Both the position numbers and the translations under genes were made by a program. From positions 1 through 53,780 of the forward strand of contig JAFYIZ010000048.1 of assembly GCA_017538365.1 (NCBI GenBank): a stretch of 53,780 bases of DNA, in the 5' to 3' direction. Within the stretch, counting starts at the first letter, position 1. Each line of letters begins with the position of its first letter. The stretch comes from a bacterium. GTDB taxonomy: Bacteria > UBP6 > UBA1177. This document shows, in pieces, positions 38,847 to 50,100 of the stretch. The notes beneath the pieces were generated by a model. It was not told the origin of the DNA. It made no database searches and saw only the letters and a program-made list of their open reading frames with translations.

Positions 38847-38875
38847 ATTATAGTAAAAAATTTATCTAAAGAAAG
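38847..38875 (-). promoter_or_regulatory. Array-type promoter of lipoprotein member 8
   Basis: CTTTCT (38870-38875), 17 bp, TATAAT (38847-38852) on the minus strand, within AAACTTTCTTTA. The leader has TTTTGTTTATTTAC. Confidence 0.65.
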
Positions 38876-38902
38876 TTTTTTTAATGCATTCGATGCCGGA
38901 AA

Positions 38903-40192
38903 CTAAGGCTGGATTGTATTCCACTGAAGGTTTTTCACTTCGTAGCAGTTTCCGCCGTAGACTGGAGCAAAATCATCAAATTCATCAACTTCTATAAGTC
39001 TGAAGCTGCCGTGTCCTTTTGATTCAAAAGTTCCTTCCTTAACCTCTTCAAAAACGAGTTTGCCGCTCTGCTGGAAGTAAAGTTTCTGATACTCATCTTC
39101 TTCATCGACGTCTTCGTAGAACCGGATGCATTCAGTACAGGTTGTGTAGTCGCTGTTAATTTCCGAGCCCAAATCCACAATACCGGAATGGAGTTCGGCA
39201 TAATTCATATCCTCATCGTAGAAATGAAGCATAAGAATGTCCTTGAGATCGGTGCTGCCTGCGCTGTTGTCTGCAGCCAGAGCTTCATAATAGTTTCCGC
39301 CGTCATCAGTCGGCTTTATTTCGACTTGACCTAACGAAAGTGTTTCACACTCAAACGGAAGGCACTGCGTCTGCTCTTCATTGCAGTATTCGTCTTTGCT
39401 GCAGCCGTCTCCGCAGATTCCGCCGCATCCGTTGTCTCCGCAGATTTTGCCGTTGCATTCGGGAACGCAGTTGTCGCTGTCAAAAACCCAGTTTTCGATC
39501 GTGATGCACTCTCCGCCTTCGACTGGAGTTGCCTCTCTCGTGTCCGGATCGACTGTAACTTCAACGAGTTTTGCCGAAAGGGTTCCTTTTATCTGATTGT
39601 TTTTGTCAACTTCGGAGATAACAAGAGTTCCGCTCTCCTGAAAGAAGATTTTAACCTTATCTTTATTGTCGTGATCCTGCCAGACTCTGACGCATTCCGT
39701 GCAGTCGAGATAGCTTTTATTGCTCCCTTCAGCCAGATCGTAGCTTCCAGCGACTGCAGTGCCATCAAGCGTCTGAAAGAGGTCGATGCCGAAGACGTCA
39801 CGTTCTGTTTTGTCGCCTAAAATGTTGTCTTTTATGTCGCCGTAGTAGGTGTTTCTGTAAACACTGCCGAAAGTGCTTTCATCTACTGCGAAAATGTAGC
39901 ATCCTTCAGCATTTTTCTCAGGTTCGCCGCTGTCGGGAACCGTGTCGGTGTCGTCTGTGTCGGGAGCTGTGTCTCCGTTTCCGTCGGGAGTTTCCGTGTC
40001 GCCTGAGTCTGCATCGCCAGTGCCGGTATCAGGGATGTCTTCGTCGGAAATTTCGCCGGAATCGCTGTCACCGGTTATGTCTGAATCGGTATTGTCGTTT
40101 TCATCATTGCCTCCGCATGAAGTAAAGCTGCCGCACGAAACAAAGAAAATGAAAGGGAAAACCAGAACAAGAAAAATCAGGAACTTTTTCAT
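38903..40192 (-). CDS. Lipoprotein of the YFQ-domain array, member 9
   Basis: 429 residues. The signal peptide ends in the lipobox FVSC. The Asp/Gly/Ser/Thr linker is about 70 residues. A first-subtype YFQ domain (AGSYDLAEGSNKSYLDC, KIFFQESGTLVISEV, GGECITIENWVF), one cysteine module (KICGDNGCGGICGDGC) and a second YFQ domain (SGIVDLGSEINSDYTTC, KLYFQQSGKLVFEEV) follow. It is the first gene of the minus-strand array. It has a TATAAT at 40225-40230 but no CTTTCT at the expected -35. Confidence 0.83.
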   Translation of the reverse strand: MKKFLIFLVLVFPFIFFVSCGSFTSCGGNDENDNTDSDITGDSDSGEISDEDIPDTGTGDADSGDTETPDGNGDTAPDTDDTDTVPDSGEPEKNAEGCYIFAVDESTFGSVYRNTYYGDIKDNILGDKTERDVFGIDLFQTLDGTAVAGSYDLAEGSNKSYLDCTECVRVWQDHDNKDKVKIFFQESGTLVISEVDKNNQIKGTLSAKLVEVTVDPDTREATPVEGGECITIENWVFDSDNCVPECNGKICGDNGCGGICGDGCSKDEYCNEEQTQCLPFECETLSLGQVEIKPTDDGGNYYEALAADNSAGSTDLKDILMLHFYDEDMNYAELHSGIVDLGSEINSDYTTCTECIRFYEDVDEEDEYQKLYFQQSGKLVFEEVKEGTFESKGHGSFRLIEVDEFDDFAPVYGGNCYEVKNLQWNTIQP

Positions 40193-40224
40193 GGAAAACC
40201 TCCGAAAATCAAAAATTGCCGGTA

Positions 40225-40230
40225 ATTATA
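40225..40230 (-). promoter_or_regulatory. -10 element of lipoprotein member 9
   Basis: TATAAT on the minus strand, with the same distance to the gene start as in other members. The sequence 17 bp further up is GGTGGA, unlike the array -35. It may need an activator or be a weaker version. Confidence 0.4.
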
Positions 40231-40259
40231 GTCTTTTTCAGAAAAAATCCACCTTTTAC

Positions 40260-40384
40260 CCTTATCCCGTTATCGCGCCATCGTGATCACGTAATCACGG
40301 AATACCGTTATTCCGGCAAAATCAGGCGCGACGGGAAAAACGGAAAGATTCTGGCGCGCCGTCGGGATTGGGCGCGCAATAAAA
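40260..40384. other. GC-rich palindrome cluster in the divergent gap before the large surface protein
   Basis: The 278-bp gap between divergent genes holds a local run of palindromes: CGTGATCACG, CGTGAT / ATCACG around six bases, GGAATA-CCGT-TATTCC, and several GGCGCGCC / GCGCGC motifs. Surrounding intergenic DNA is AT-rich, so this island stands out. There is no T-run and no reading frame. Confidence 0.5.
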
Positions 40385-40412
40385 TTGCTTTTTAATCGTT
40401 TTTACATAAAAT
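40385..40412 (+). promoter_or_regulatory. Possible promoter of the 40471 surface protein gene
   Basis: TTGCTT (40385-40390), 16 bp, TAAAAT (40407-40412). The -10 context ACATAAAAT is close to the CACTAAAAT of the lipoprotein promoters. Confidence 0.4.
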
Positions 40413-40470
40413 ACTCCAATTTTGATCGAAGTGATTTCGGTATGTTGATTTTTTTAAATTTGGAGGAATT

Positions 40471-43400
40471 ATGAAAAACACAAAATTATTAGTGCTTTTT
40501 TTAATCATTTTTGTTTCTTGGACGGTTTTCGCTCAGGAAGAACCGGATTCTGAAACCCCTGATCCTGACAGCGTGACCCAGGAAGATTCAGATCAGGAAG
40601 TTCCGGATCAGGAAGTTGCAGATCAGGATTCTGAAACTACAGATCAGGATACGCCAGGCGATGATGATCCCGGTGTCAGCAACGGCGAAGGTCAGATGAT
40701 CGGCGGAAAACCGGCAATGAGCTGGGAAGACGGCGGTCAGGATTTCTTCGTTATGTTCAATTCGAACCTTGACGACAAAATCAAACTTTCCGATGATGAA
40801 CAAAGCAACCCGCAGGGTGATACTTGCCTTGACTCAAGCTCTTTCACGCTGAACAATTTCCATATTCCGGAAGATGCCATTATCGAAAAGGCTTACCTTG
40901 TCTGGATGGGAGCTGTTGATCCGACCAAACTGAATGATCCGACCGACAACAAGGTTCATCTCGCTTTCAAGCAGACGAAAGATCCGAATGTCGAATATGC
41001 CAATGATATTCTTTCCGGCGAAGAAGGAAAAGGTAAAAAACTCAACACTGCTCCGAGTTTCGATTTCGAGGGAATCAGATTTAAACAGGATGTCACACTC
41101 GGCTGTACAAAAGACCAGATTGAAAACACCGAGATGGAAATCGGATACTTCACATACCGTGTCGATGTTACTGATTTCTTTAATGAAATTTACGAAATCA
41201 ACAAGAATGCAGGACATCAGGAAGGCACGGGTGAATATTACGGAACCTACACATTCAGTGATCTTGACTGCACTGATCACGATGCTTACCTCTGCAAAAC
41301 CACGATGGTAAGCGCATGGTCGCTTTTCTTCATCTACAGATCGAAAAATATCAGACCGAAAAAGATCTATTTCTACAACGGTCTTGCATATGTTTACGGT
41401 AAAGCATCTGATATCGAAGTAAGCGGTTTCGAACTTCCGCTCAATCCGGCTGTCCGTCTTACGACAATGATTGCCGAAGGCGACCCGAGTCTTACCGATC
41501 CGAATGTTGAGACGCTTGAAGGTATTTTCCTCCGCGGTCAGAATGCGACCAGCAACTATAAGCTCAACAACAAATGTAATCCCATAACCAGCACTTATGT
41601 CGAAGTTTACAATTCAAAATCTTCAATTGTAAACTGGGATCCGGATGCTGATAAAGACAATCAGATACAGTGTATCGAAGGCGGACAGGAAGATACCGGA
41701 ACAGGCACAAAATACAATTACGGTATTGACGTCGACACCTTCCGTCTCGACAGCGAAAAAGAGATCAACCTTCAGGAGCATCTCGAGAAAGGAAATACTT
41801 CGATGAATATCAAACTTTCGGTTAACCAGGATGCTATTTTCACGAATTACATGGTTCTTTCGGTTGACATCAAAGGTTCCGATTTCGATATTCCTGACGA
41901 AGATGAAAAGTATTTCTGCGCATGTCCCGCTTCCGATCCGAACGCGAAAGATTACTACTGTCCTTATGTAAACAAAAGCAAAGAGTTCTACTACCTGGTA
42001 AAAGTTCAGAACTGGGGCAAGGACGAAACCAAAGCTGTTACGATTTCCGATGAACTCGATGCACAGCTTGACTACGTTCCGGGAACAACTGAATATGCCA
42101 CCAAGTTCAACGACAAAGGCGACGGAACCAACTGGATGGTAATTCCGGATAAAGACGGCAACAAGTTCCCGCTTTCAGGCAGCGGTTTCAAACTTGCCGA
42201 CAAAATGATGCCGTGTGACAAAAATTCATGCCCTAACAAAATTCTTGTAAGATACAAAGTTCGTCCGAAGGCAGGAATTGCAAAGAACTACGTTTTCTCA
42301 AACATAGCTCTTATCAAAGATGAAAAGAGTGAAACTCCGTACAAAACCAATACTTCGTATCCTCTTAAACTTAAACCGGGAAACTGTGTCGCTGAATGCG
42401 ATTCTCCGACTGCTGAAATGTGCGGCGGTGTAAAAGACGACAAAGAGTGCGGAGATGAAGGCCTGCCGGAGTGCACAACGGGCTATATCTGCGAGAATTT
42501 CAAATGCAAGGATGATCCGAATATGATGTGCAGTGATGCAGAGTTAACGCTTGCTCTCGGCAAAAATACTCCTCAGTCGGAAAATACGATAATCATCCCG
42601 AAAGACAACGGCGGCCAGCCTCTCGTTCTCGGTCAGTTCACGCTCCAGGCAACGGGCTGCGATGAAGAAAAAGTGTTCAATTTCGAAAATATCCGTGTCC
42701 ACTTCAACAAAAGAAACAATTCCAAGATAGAGTTCTCCGATTATGAAATTATTTACGATGTCAACGGAAACGGTGTCTATGACGAGGGTGAGGATAAAAT
42801 TGTAAGCAATCCCGATTCTACGACTGTAAACCCGAATTACATTTACATGGCGCTTAAACCGGATGCAAAGAAGTTTGTCGGCAAATCGCTCAACTACTTC
42901 ATTATCCGCGCGAAAGTAAACTACAAGGATGCTGAGATTCCGACAAATACGGCGTTTAATTTCTACCTTGAAGAAAGTGCTGTCAAAGTAAGCAGCAGCG
43001 GAAAAGCCGAGATTACGACCGGAAACGAAGGTTTCGAGTTCGCGACATTCTATCTTGAGCCGACGGGAAATTTCTTCATCGTTACAAGCGGTTCGCACGA
43101 TCCGGCTGTTCCTGCGATTGCCGATATGAACAGCAATATTCCGGTTATGCAGATCAAAACGAAGTCGTTGGGTATGGCAAATACGATTACTAAATTCAAA
43201 GTCAAAGTTTCGGGCGGCTCTGTAAAATTCGGCGAAAAGAACGGTATCACCGGTATTTCACTCTGGCTTGACACGAACAACGACGGAGCGGGAGATATCA
43301 AAATTGCCGAAAAAACAAGCTTCGCAGCAGGCGAATCATCGGCTATCACGTTCGAGGAATCCGACTTCTCACAACCGTTGACATACAATGCAGACGAAGA

Positions 43401-43725
43401 AAAATATATTGTTGTCAAAGTCGATTTCAATATGATTAAAGCCGATCCTGCAATGTACGGCAAAATCATTGTTCCGAAGGGCGGTATCATGCTTAAAGAA
43501 ACTGCGGCAAGCGTGTATGAACTTCCTCTCAACTCTAAAGTTTTCACATATGCTTGTCCGGAAGGTGACAGCACCTGCGAAACTGAGAAAAAGAAAAACG
43601 GCGGATGTGCGGTTCTCGAAGTCGAGTCCGACAACTCTGCTATAATCGTTCTTGCGGCGGTTCTTTCGGCGGCTGCAATGCTCGGTTTGGCACTTCTCAG
43701 AAAAAAATCTTCTAAAAAGTTCTAA
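40471..43725 (+). CDS. Large surface protein with DUF11-like domain and C-terminal sorting-like tail
   Basis: 1084 residues. The type I signal peptide MKNTKLLVLFLIIFVSWTVFAQ is followed by an Asp/Glu/Gln/Pro-rich linker of about 60 residues. A long extracellular part follows. It includes a region near 510-600 that resembles a DUF11 repeat (VQNWGKDETKAVTISDEL), then a cysteine-rich stretch and beta-rich repeats. The C-terminus has GGCAVLEV, a transmembrane helix (AIIVLAAVLSAAAMLGLALL) and RKKSSKKF. That is the arrangement of MYXO-CTERM-type signals, in which a conserved Cys precedes a helix and a basic end. ATG at 40471 follows GGAGG. The ligand or role is unknown. Confidence 0.82.
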   Translation: MKNTKLLVLFLIIFVSWTVFAQEEPDSETPDPDSVTQEDSDQEVPDQEVADQDSETTDQDTPGDDDPGVSNGEGQMIGGKPAMSWEDGGQDFFVMFNSNLDDKIKLSDDEQSNPQGDTCLDSSSFTLNNFHIPEDAIIEKAYLVWMGAVDPTKLNDPTDNKVHLAFKQTKDPNVEYANDILSGEEGKGKKLNTAPSFDFEGIRFKQDVTLGCTKDQIENTEMEIGYFTYRVDVTDFFNEIYEINKNAGHQEGTGEYYGTYTFSDLDCTDHDAYLCKTTMVSAWSLFFIYRSKNIRPKKIYFYNGLAYVYGKASDIEVSGFELPLNPAVRLTTMIAEGDPSLTDPNVETLEGIFLRGQNATSNYKLNNKCNPITSTYVEVYNSKSSIVNWDPDADKDNQIQCIEGGQEDTGTGTKYNYGIDVDTFRLDSEKEINLQEHLEKGNTSMNIKLSVNQDAIFTNYMVLSVDIKGSDFDIPDEDEKYFCACPASDPNAKDYYCPYVNKSKEFYYLVKVQNWGKDETKAVTISDELDAQLDYVPGTTEYATKFNDKGDGTNWMVIPDKDGNKFPLSGSGFKLADKMMPCDKNSCPNKILVRYKVRPKAGIAKNYVFSNIALIKDEKSETPYKTNTSYPLKLKPGNCVAECDSPTAEMCGGVKDDKECGDEGLPECTTGYICENFKCKDDPNMMCSDAELTLALGKNTPQSENTIIIPKDNGGQPLVLGQFTLQATGCDEEKVFNFENIRVHFNKRNNSKIEFSDYEIIYDVNGNGVYDEGEDKIVSNPDSTTVNPNYIYMALKPDAKKFVGKSLNYFIIRAKVNYKDAEIPTNTAFNFYLEESAVKVSSSGKAEITTGNEGFEFATFYLEPTGNFFIVTSGSHDPAVPAIADMNSNIPVMQIKTKSLGMANTITKFKVKVSGGSVKFGEKNGITGISLWLDTNNDGAGDIKIAEKTSFAAGESSAITFEESDFSQPLTYNADEEKYIVVKVDFNMIKADPAMYGKIIVPKGGIMLKETAASVYELPLNSKVFTYACPEGDSTCETEKKKNGGCAVLEVESDNSAIIVLAAVLSAAAMLGLALLRKKSSKKF

Positions 43726-43771
43726 AAAATCTGTTTAATAACCTCTAACAATTTTACTTTTCTTTCATTTT

Positions 43772-43794
43772 GTGTTACTCAACACCGTTTTTTT
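43772..43794 (+). terminator. Possible weak terminator after the surface protein gene
   Basis: A 5-bp stem GTGTT / AACAC with loop ACTC, then CG and seven Ts. The stem is short, so efficiency is uncertain. Confidence 0.4.
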
Positions 43795-43837
43795 GTGTTT
43801 TTAATGACAATTTTTTGCGTTTTCGCAAGGGGGAAAC

Positions 43838-45385
<1,548 letters not shown>

Positions 45386-45404
45386 CTTTTAATAGGAGAA
45401 GAAA

Positions 45405-47039
45405 ATGACAAACGCTATCTATTCGATTCCGCGTCCGCAGAATGAACCCGTTTACGCTTATGCTCCGGGTTCTGCTGAAAAGAAACTTCTGAAAGACGAA
45501 CTTGCAAAACAGCTCAAGGAAGAAATCGAAATTCCGCTTGTTATCGGCGGCAAAGAGATCAAAACCGGCAAAACGATGAAAGTCGTTGCTCCGCACGATC
45601 ACAAACACGTTCTCGGCGTATGCCACCTTGGCGGCGAAAAAGAAGTCAAACAGGCTATCAAATGCGCTCTTGCAGCAAAAAGAGAGTGGGAGAACATGGA
45701 CTGGCACCAGAGAGCAGCCATTTTCATGAAGGCCGGCGAACTTATTTCGCAGAGATACCGCTACAAAATGAACGCAGCAACGATGCTCAACCAGAGCAAG
45801 ACCTGCCACCAGGCTGAGATCGACTCGACTTGCGAGCTCATCGACTTCTGCCGTTTCAATTCGCACTATATGCAGGAAATCTACCGCAGACAGGATCTTC
45901 ACAACGATAAAGGAACATGGAACAGAGTAGAGTTCAGAGCTCTTGAAGGCTTCGTTCTCGCTGTAACTCCTTTCAACTTCACCTCTATCGCAGGAAACCT
46001 TCCGATGTCTCCGGCTCTTATGGGCAACGTAGTTCTCTGGAAACCGGCTTCAACGGCTCTTCTTTCCAACTACTACCTTATGAAGATTTTCCAGGAAGCC
46101 GGTCTTCCCGACGGCGTAATCAACTTCCTTCCGGGCCGCGGCGGCAGCATCGGCGATCCGGCTGTTGATTCTCCGGAATTCGCAGGTCTCCACTTCACCG
46201 GTTCGACCTCAGTCTTCAAATCGATCTGGAAGAGATCGGCGAACAACATCGACAAATACCGCTCATATCCGAGAATAGTTGGCGAAACAGGCGGCAAGGA
46301 CTTCATATTCGTCCACAGCTCTGCAAACGTTGATGAAGTCGCAGTTGCGGCAGTTCGTGGTTCTTTCGAATATCAGGGCCAGAAATGCTCGGCAGCTTCG
46401 AGAATGTATGTTCCGAAGTCGCTCTGGCCGAAAATCAAATCGAGAATGTGCGACATGATCAACACGATCAAAGTCGGCGACGTTACCGATTTCAGAAACT
46501 ACATGGGCGCAGTAATCGATGAGAACAGCTTCGACAACACGATGAACTACATCAACATCGCGAAGAAATCGAAAGACGCTAAGATCCTCATCGGCGGAAC
46601 AGGCGACAAGAAAAAAGGATACTTCATTCAGCCGACCGTCATCGAAGCGCTCGATCCGCACTTCGTAACGATGGAAGAAGAGATCTTCGCACCCGTTCTC
46701 ACGGTTTATGTCTATGACGACAAGAAATTCGTTGAGACGATGGATCTCTGCGACAAGACTTCTCCGTACGCACTTACCGGTTCGATCTTCGCAAACGACA
46801 GAAAGGCTGTCGCTATGGCTGAGGACGCACTCAGACACTGCGCAGGCAACTTCTACATCAACGACAAACCTACAGGTGCAGTTGTCGGTCAGCAGCCCTT
46901 CGGCGGTGCAAGAGGCAGCGGAACGAACGACAAAGCGGGCAGCAGCGTCAACCTTCTCAGATGGACAAGCCAGAGAGCGATCAAAGAGAGCCTTGTTTCT
47001 CCGCTCGACTACGGCTATGCATTCCTTAAAGAGAAATAG
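45405..47039 (+). CDS. 1-pyrroline-5-carboxylate dehydrogenase (ALDH4 type)
   Basis: Oxidises glutamate-gamma-semialdehyde to glutamate with NAD, the last step of proline (and ornithine/arginine) breakdown. The 544 residues match the monofunctional, ALDH4A1-like enzymes. Landmarks are AVTPFNFTSIAGNL, WKPASTALLSNY, the FTGSTSVFKSIWK segment and GETGGKDFIFVH. The catalytic Cys is in YQGQKCSAASR, and PFGGARGSGTNDKAGS is near the end. The SD AGGAGAAG lies before the ATG at 45405. No proline dehydrogenase is visible in the window. A strong terminator follows. Confidence 0.92.
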   Translation: MTNAIYSIPRPQNEPVYAYAPGSAEKKLLKDELAKQLKEEIEIPLVIGGKEIKTGKTMKVVAPHDHKHVLGVCHLGGEKEVKQAIKCALAAKREWENMDWHQRAAIFMKAGELISQRYRYKMNAATMLNQSKTCHQAEIDSTCELIDFCRFNSHYMQEIYRRQDLHNDKGTWNRVEFRALEGFVLAVTPFNFTSIAGNLPMSPALMGNVVLWKPASTALLSNYYLMKIFQEAGLPDGVINFLPGRGGSIGDPAVDSPEFAGLHFTGSTSVFKSIWKRSANNIDKYRSYPRIVGETGGKDFIFVHSSANVDEVAVAAVRGSFEYQGQKCSAASRMYVPKSLWPKIKSRMCDMINTIKVGDVTDFRNYMGAVIDENSFDNTMNYINIAKKSKDAKILIGGTGDKKKGYFIQPTVIEALDPHFVTMEEEIFAPVLTVYVYDDKKFVETMDLCDKTSPYALTGSIFANDRKAVAMAEDALRHCAGNFYINDKPTGAVVGQQPFGGARGSGTNDKAGSSVNLLRWTSQRAIKESLVSPLDYGYAFLKEK

Positions 47040-47065
47040 TCCGACTGATTGATTCTTTTCACTTT

Positions 47066-47105
47066 ATCCGTACAATGCACGTTTGTGTGTTGTACGGATT
47101 TTTTT
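47066..47105 (+). terminator. Intrinsic terminator after the aldehyde dehydrogenase operon
   Basis: A perfect 10-bp stem ATCCGTACAA / TTGTACGGAT (47066-47075, 47090-47099). CAC/GTG can extend pairing in the loop, and seven Ts follow. Confidence 0.92.
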
Positions 47106-47140
47106 ATGTTTAGAATATGGCTTTTTACATGGAGGCAGTG

Positions 47141-50100
47141 ATGAAAAAAGGATTTTTCATTCTTGTTTTTATTTTATTGTTTTCGTCCGTTTTTGCGCTC
47201 GATCTTGATATTCCGCTCAAAAATTTTGAGGTGAGCGGCGTTTCTGTCGACAAAATAACGCTTGAAAGCGAAGCTAAGAAAGTCACTTTTTTCATTACTG
47301 TAACAGATAAATATCTGGTCGGTTTCAACGACATCAAACTTGAAGAGTTGAGCAGATTATATCTTAACTCTTTGATTTCACTAAACATAAATTTCATGCA
47401 TCTCAACATTATGTTGAGAACCGGAAAAGACGGAGAATATAAATATGTTACCGAATTTCTGCCGAAAGAACCGCCAGTTCCCAAAAAAGAAGAAGGATAT
47501 GAAGGTGGAGCTTCAAAACCTGCAAAAAAATCGCTTTCACCTCACGTCAAACACGGGAATATTACTGGTGCGCTTTCGGGAAAAACCCTTTTTGTCAGTG
47601 CCGGTCACGGCTGGGCTTACAACCTCAATTATGTCAATAACGGAACAGAGAATGATCCTGTTTATGAACTGAAAAGTCAGTATTGGGAAACACAGCGCGA
47701 TGTAAGTCAGGGAATGCGTGAAGATGATTCAAACGCCGAAATGGTAAGTTATTTTCTGATTCCGTATCTCCAGAATGCGGGAGGTATGGTTTTCTCGGCG
47801 CGTGAAAGAGACCGTCAGGAAAACATGGTTATAATTGACGACGGTGACGGCACAGCCTATGAAGCTCAGGACGGAATTTATGAAGAAAATGGGGAATGGA
47901 CGGATTCAGGTTCAGCGGGTTACGGAAGAACGGCTTATCCGATTGCAATTGATATAAACCCGCTTACAAGCGGATCCTACCGTTACGCAAATGCAGAAAG
48001 CGGTGCATGGGCGCGCTGGACGGCAAATATTCCTGAAGATGGATTTTATCATGTTTATGTTAGTTACAGAGCCGGCACAAATAGAACCGATTCCGCTGTT
48101 TACACTGTCAAACACGCCGGCGGCTTGACTCAAGTCACGGTAAACCAGCGGCATCACGGAAATACTTGGATCGATCTCGGAAAGTTCTATTTCCATGCCG
48201 GTTTGTCGCGTGAAAACGGTTCTGTTACGCTTTCAGGAGCAAGCGACATAATTATTGCAGATGCAGTCCGTTTCGGCGGTGGAAAAGGGCTTGTAAAGCG
48301 CGGAGAATCCGGAGTGACTCCAAAAGTTTCAGGCAAACCGCGTTGGGAGGAATCGGCTGTTCACAACATTCAGTTTATAGGAGCCCCGAGTGGAAGCGGA
48401 AAAGTTTACCACCGTTACAATACAGCATACAACGACAGGGACGACGATGTCGCGGCGAGAAGCCGCTGGGCAGCATGGGAAAACGAAGAAGAGGATGATT
48501 CGCTTTATATCGCGATTCATTCTGATGCACACAGCAATACTAGTGCTGAAGGCATTTCATCATATATTTACAGTCCTGGTCAAGGTGGCGGAGTAGGTTT
48601 TGTAAGCGGTTATGCGGTTAACGGAAGTGAAGGTTTAGCCGATCTTGTACGCCAAAGAATTTTGAATTCTGTCAGGGTATTGCTCAATTCAAATTATAAG
48701 GAGCGAGGACGCTACAGTGCTTATTTCGGCGAGATAAATCCGAGCAACAATAACGAAATGCCATCGTGTCTGATTGAACTTGCATATCATACTTCCCCGA
48801 CCGATTCTGCAATGCTGAAAAACCCGAAATACCGCGATATCGCGATGCGCGGGGCGTATCAGGGAATCGTTCAGTATTTCGCTGATAAAGACGGTACTGA
48901 AGCGGTGTTTTTACCCGGAAGTCCACGCAATTTAAGGACAAAAGTAAATGATAACGGCTCGGTAACGCTTTTCTGGGATGCTCCCGAAAGCGATTCTCCG
49001 AATTATTACAAAGGTCATCCTGCTACAGGTTATTATGTGCAGACTTCTACCGACGGAAATGCTTTCGATGACGGTGTCGATGTCGGAAACGTGCTTCAGT
49101 TCACCAGGAATTTTGAACAGGGTAAGCCGGTTTACTTCAGAGTTGTCGCATACAATGCAGGCGGAGTTTCATTTCCGAGCGGAGTTGCCGCAGCTGTTCC
49201 GGCAAAACACGCTTCTCAAATCCTTCTTGTCGACGGTTTTGAGCGTATTGACAACGCACTTCCGCGCTTTAATGAAGGAACAAGTGCAAATCACCGTTAC
49301 ATTTTGGAGTACATAAACAGTTTCGACTATGCAAAATACTATGCTCCGCTCATTTCCGAGCTTGGATACTCGCTCGATTTCACGCAGAGAACCAATGTAA
49401 CAGGTATGGATTTGTCAAATTATGACATGATTTTGTGGTTTTTGGGTGAACAGAGCACTGAAGACGAGACTTTCAACCATGATGAGCAGACAAAAATCAC
49501 GGAATATATCGAAAACGGCGGTGCTCTTTTTGTAAGCGGCGCGGAAATAGGCTGGGATCTTCAGGCAAAGGGCGATGATGATGACAAACAGTTTTTTAAT
49601 GAGATTTTAAATGTCAATTATATAAAGGATGAATCGAAGCTCTACACTTTTTACGGAACAGATGATTTCACGGATGTGTCAGGTGCATTTGATGACGGAA
49701 CTTACATCTATCAGGCTGAATATGCCGATGTTTTGTCACCTTATACAAGATCGGGAAGAACCGTTCTGTTTTATGATGATGCTATGACGCTTGGAGCCGG
49801 AATTTTAACAAAAAACGATGAAAAGAAAGTTTTCGTAATGGGATTTCCGTTTGAGACGATTCTGGATAAAGACAATAAAATCAATCTTGTGCAATATGTT
49901 CTCGATGAGTTTGAAATAACTCCAGAAACTGATGATGATCCGTCTGACAGCGGAGTTGAAACGCCGGATGATGATTCCGACGACGATACGGCAGATTCAA
50001 ACGATGAAACTCAGGACGAAGATTCGGCAAACACTGAAAACGAAAGTACAGATGAAGATACGTCGGACTCTGAAAATGAAACTCAGGACGAAGACACTGC

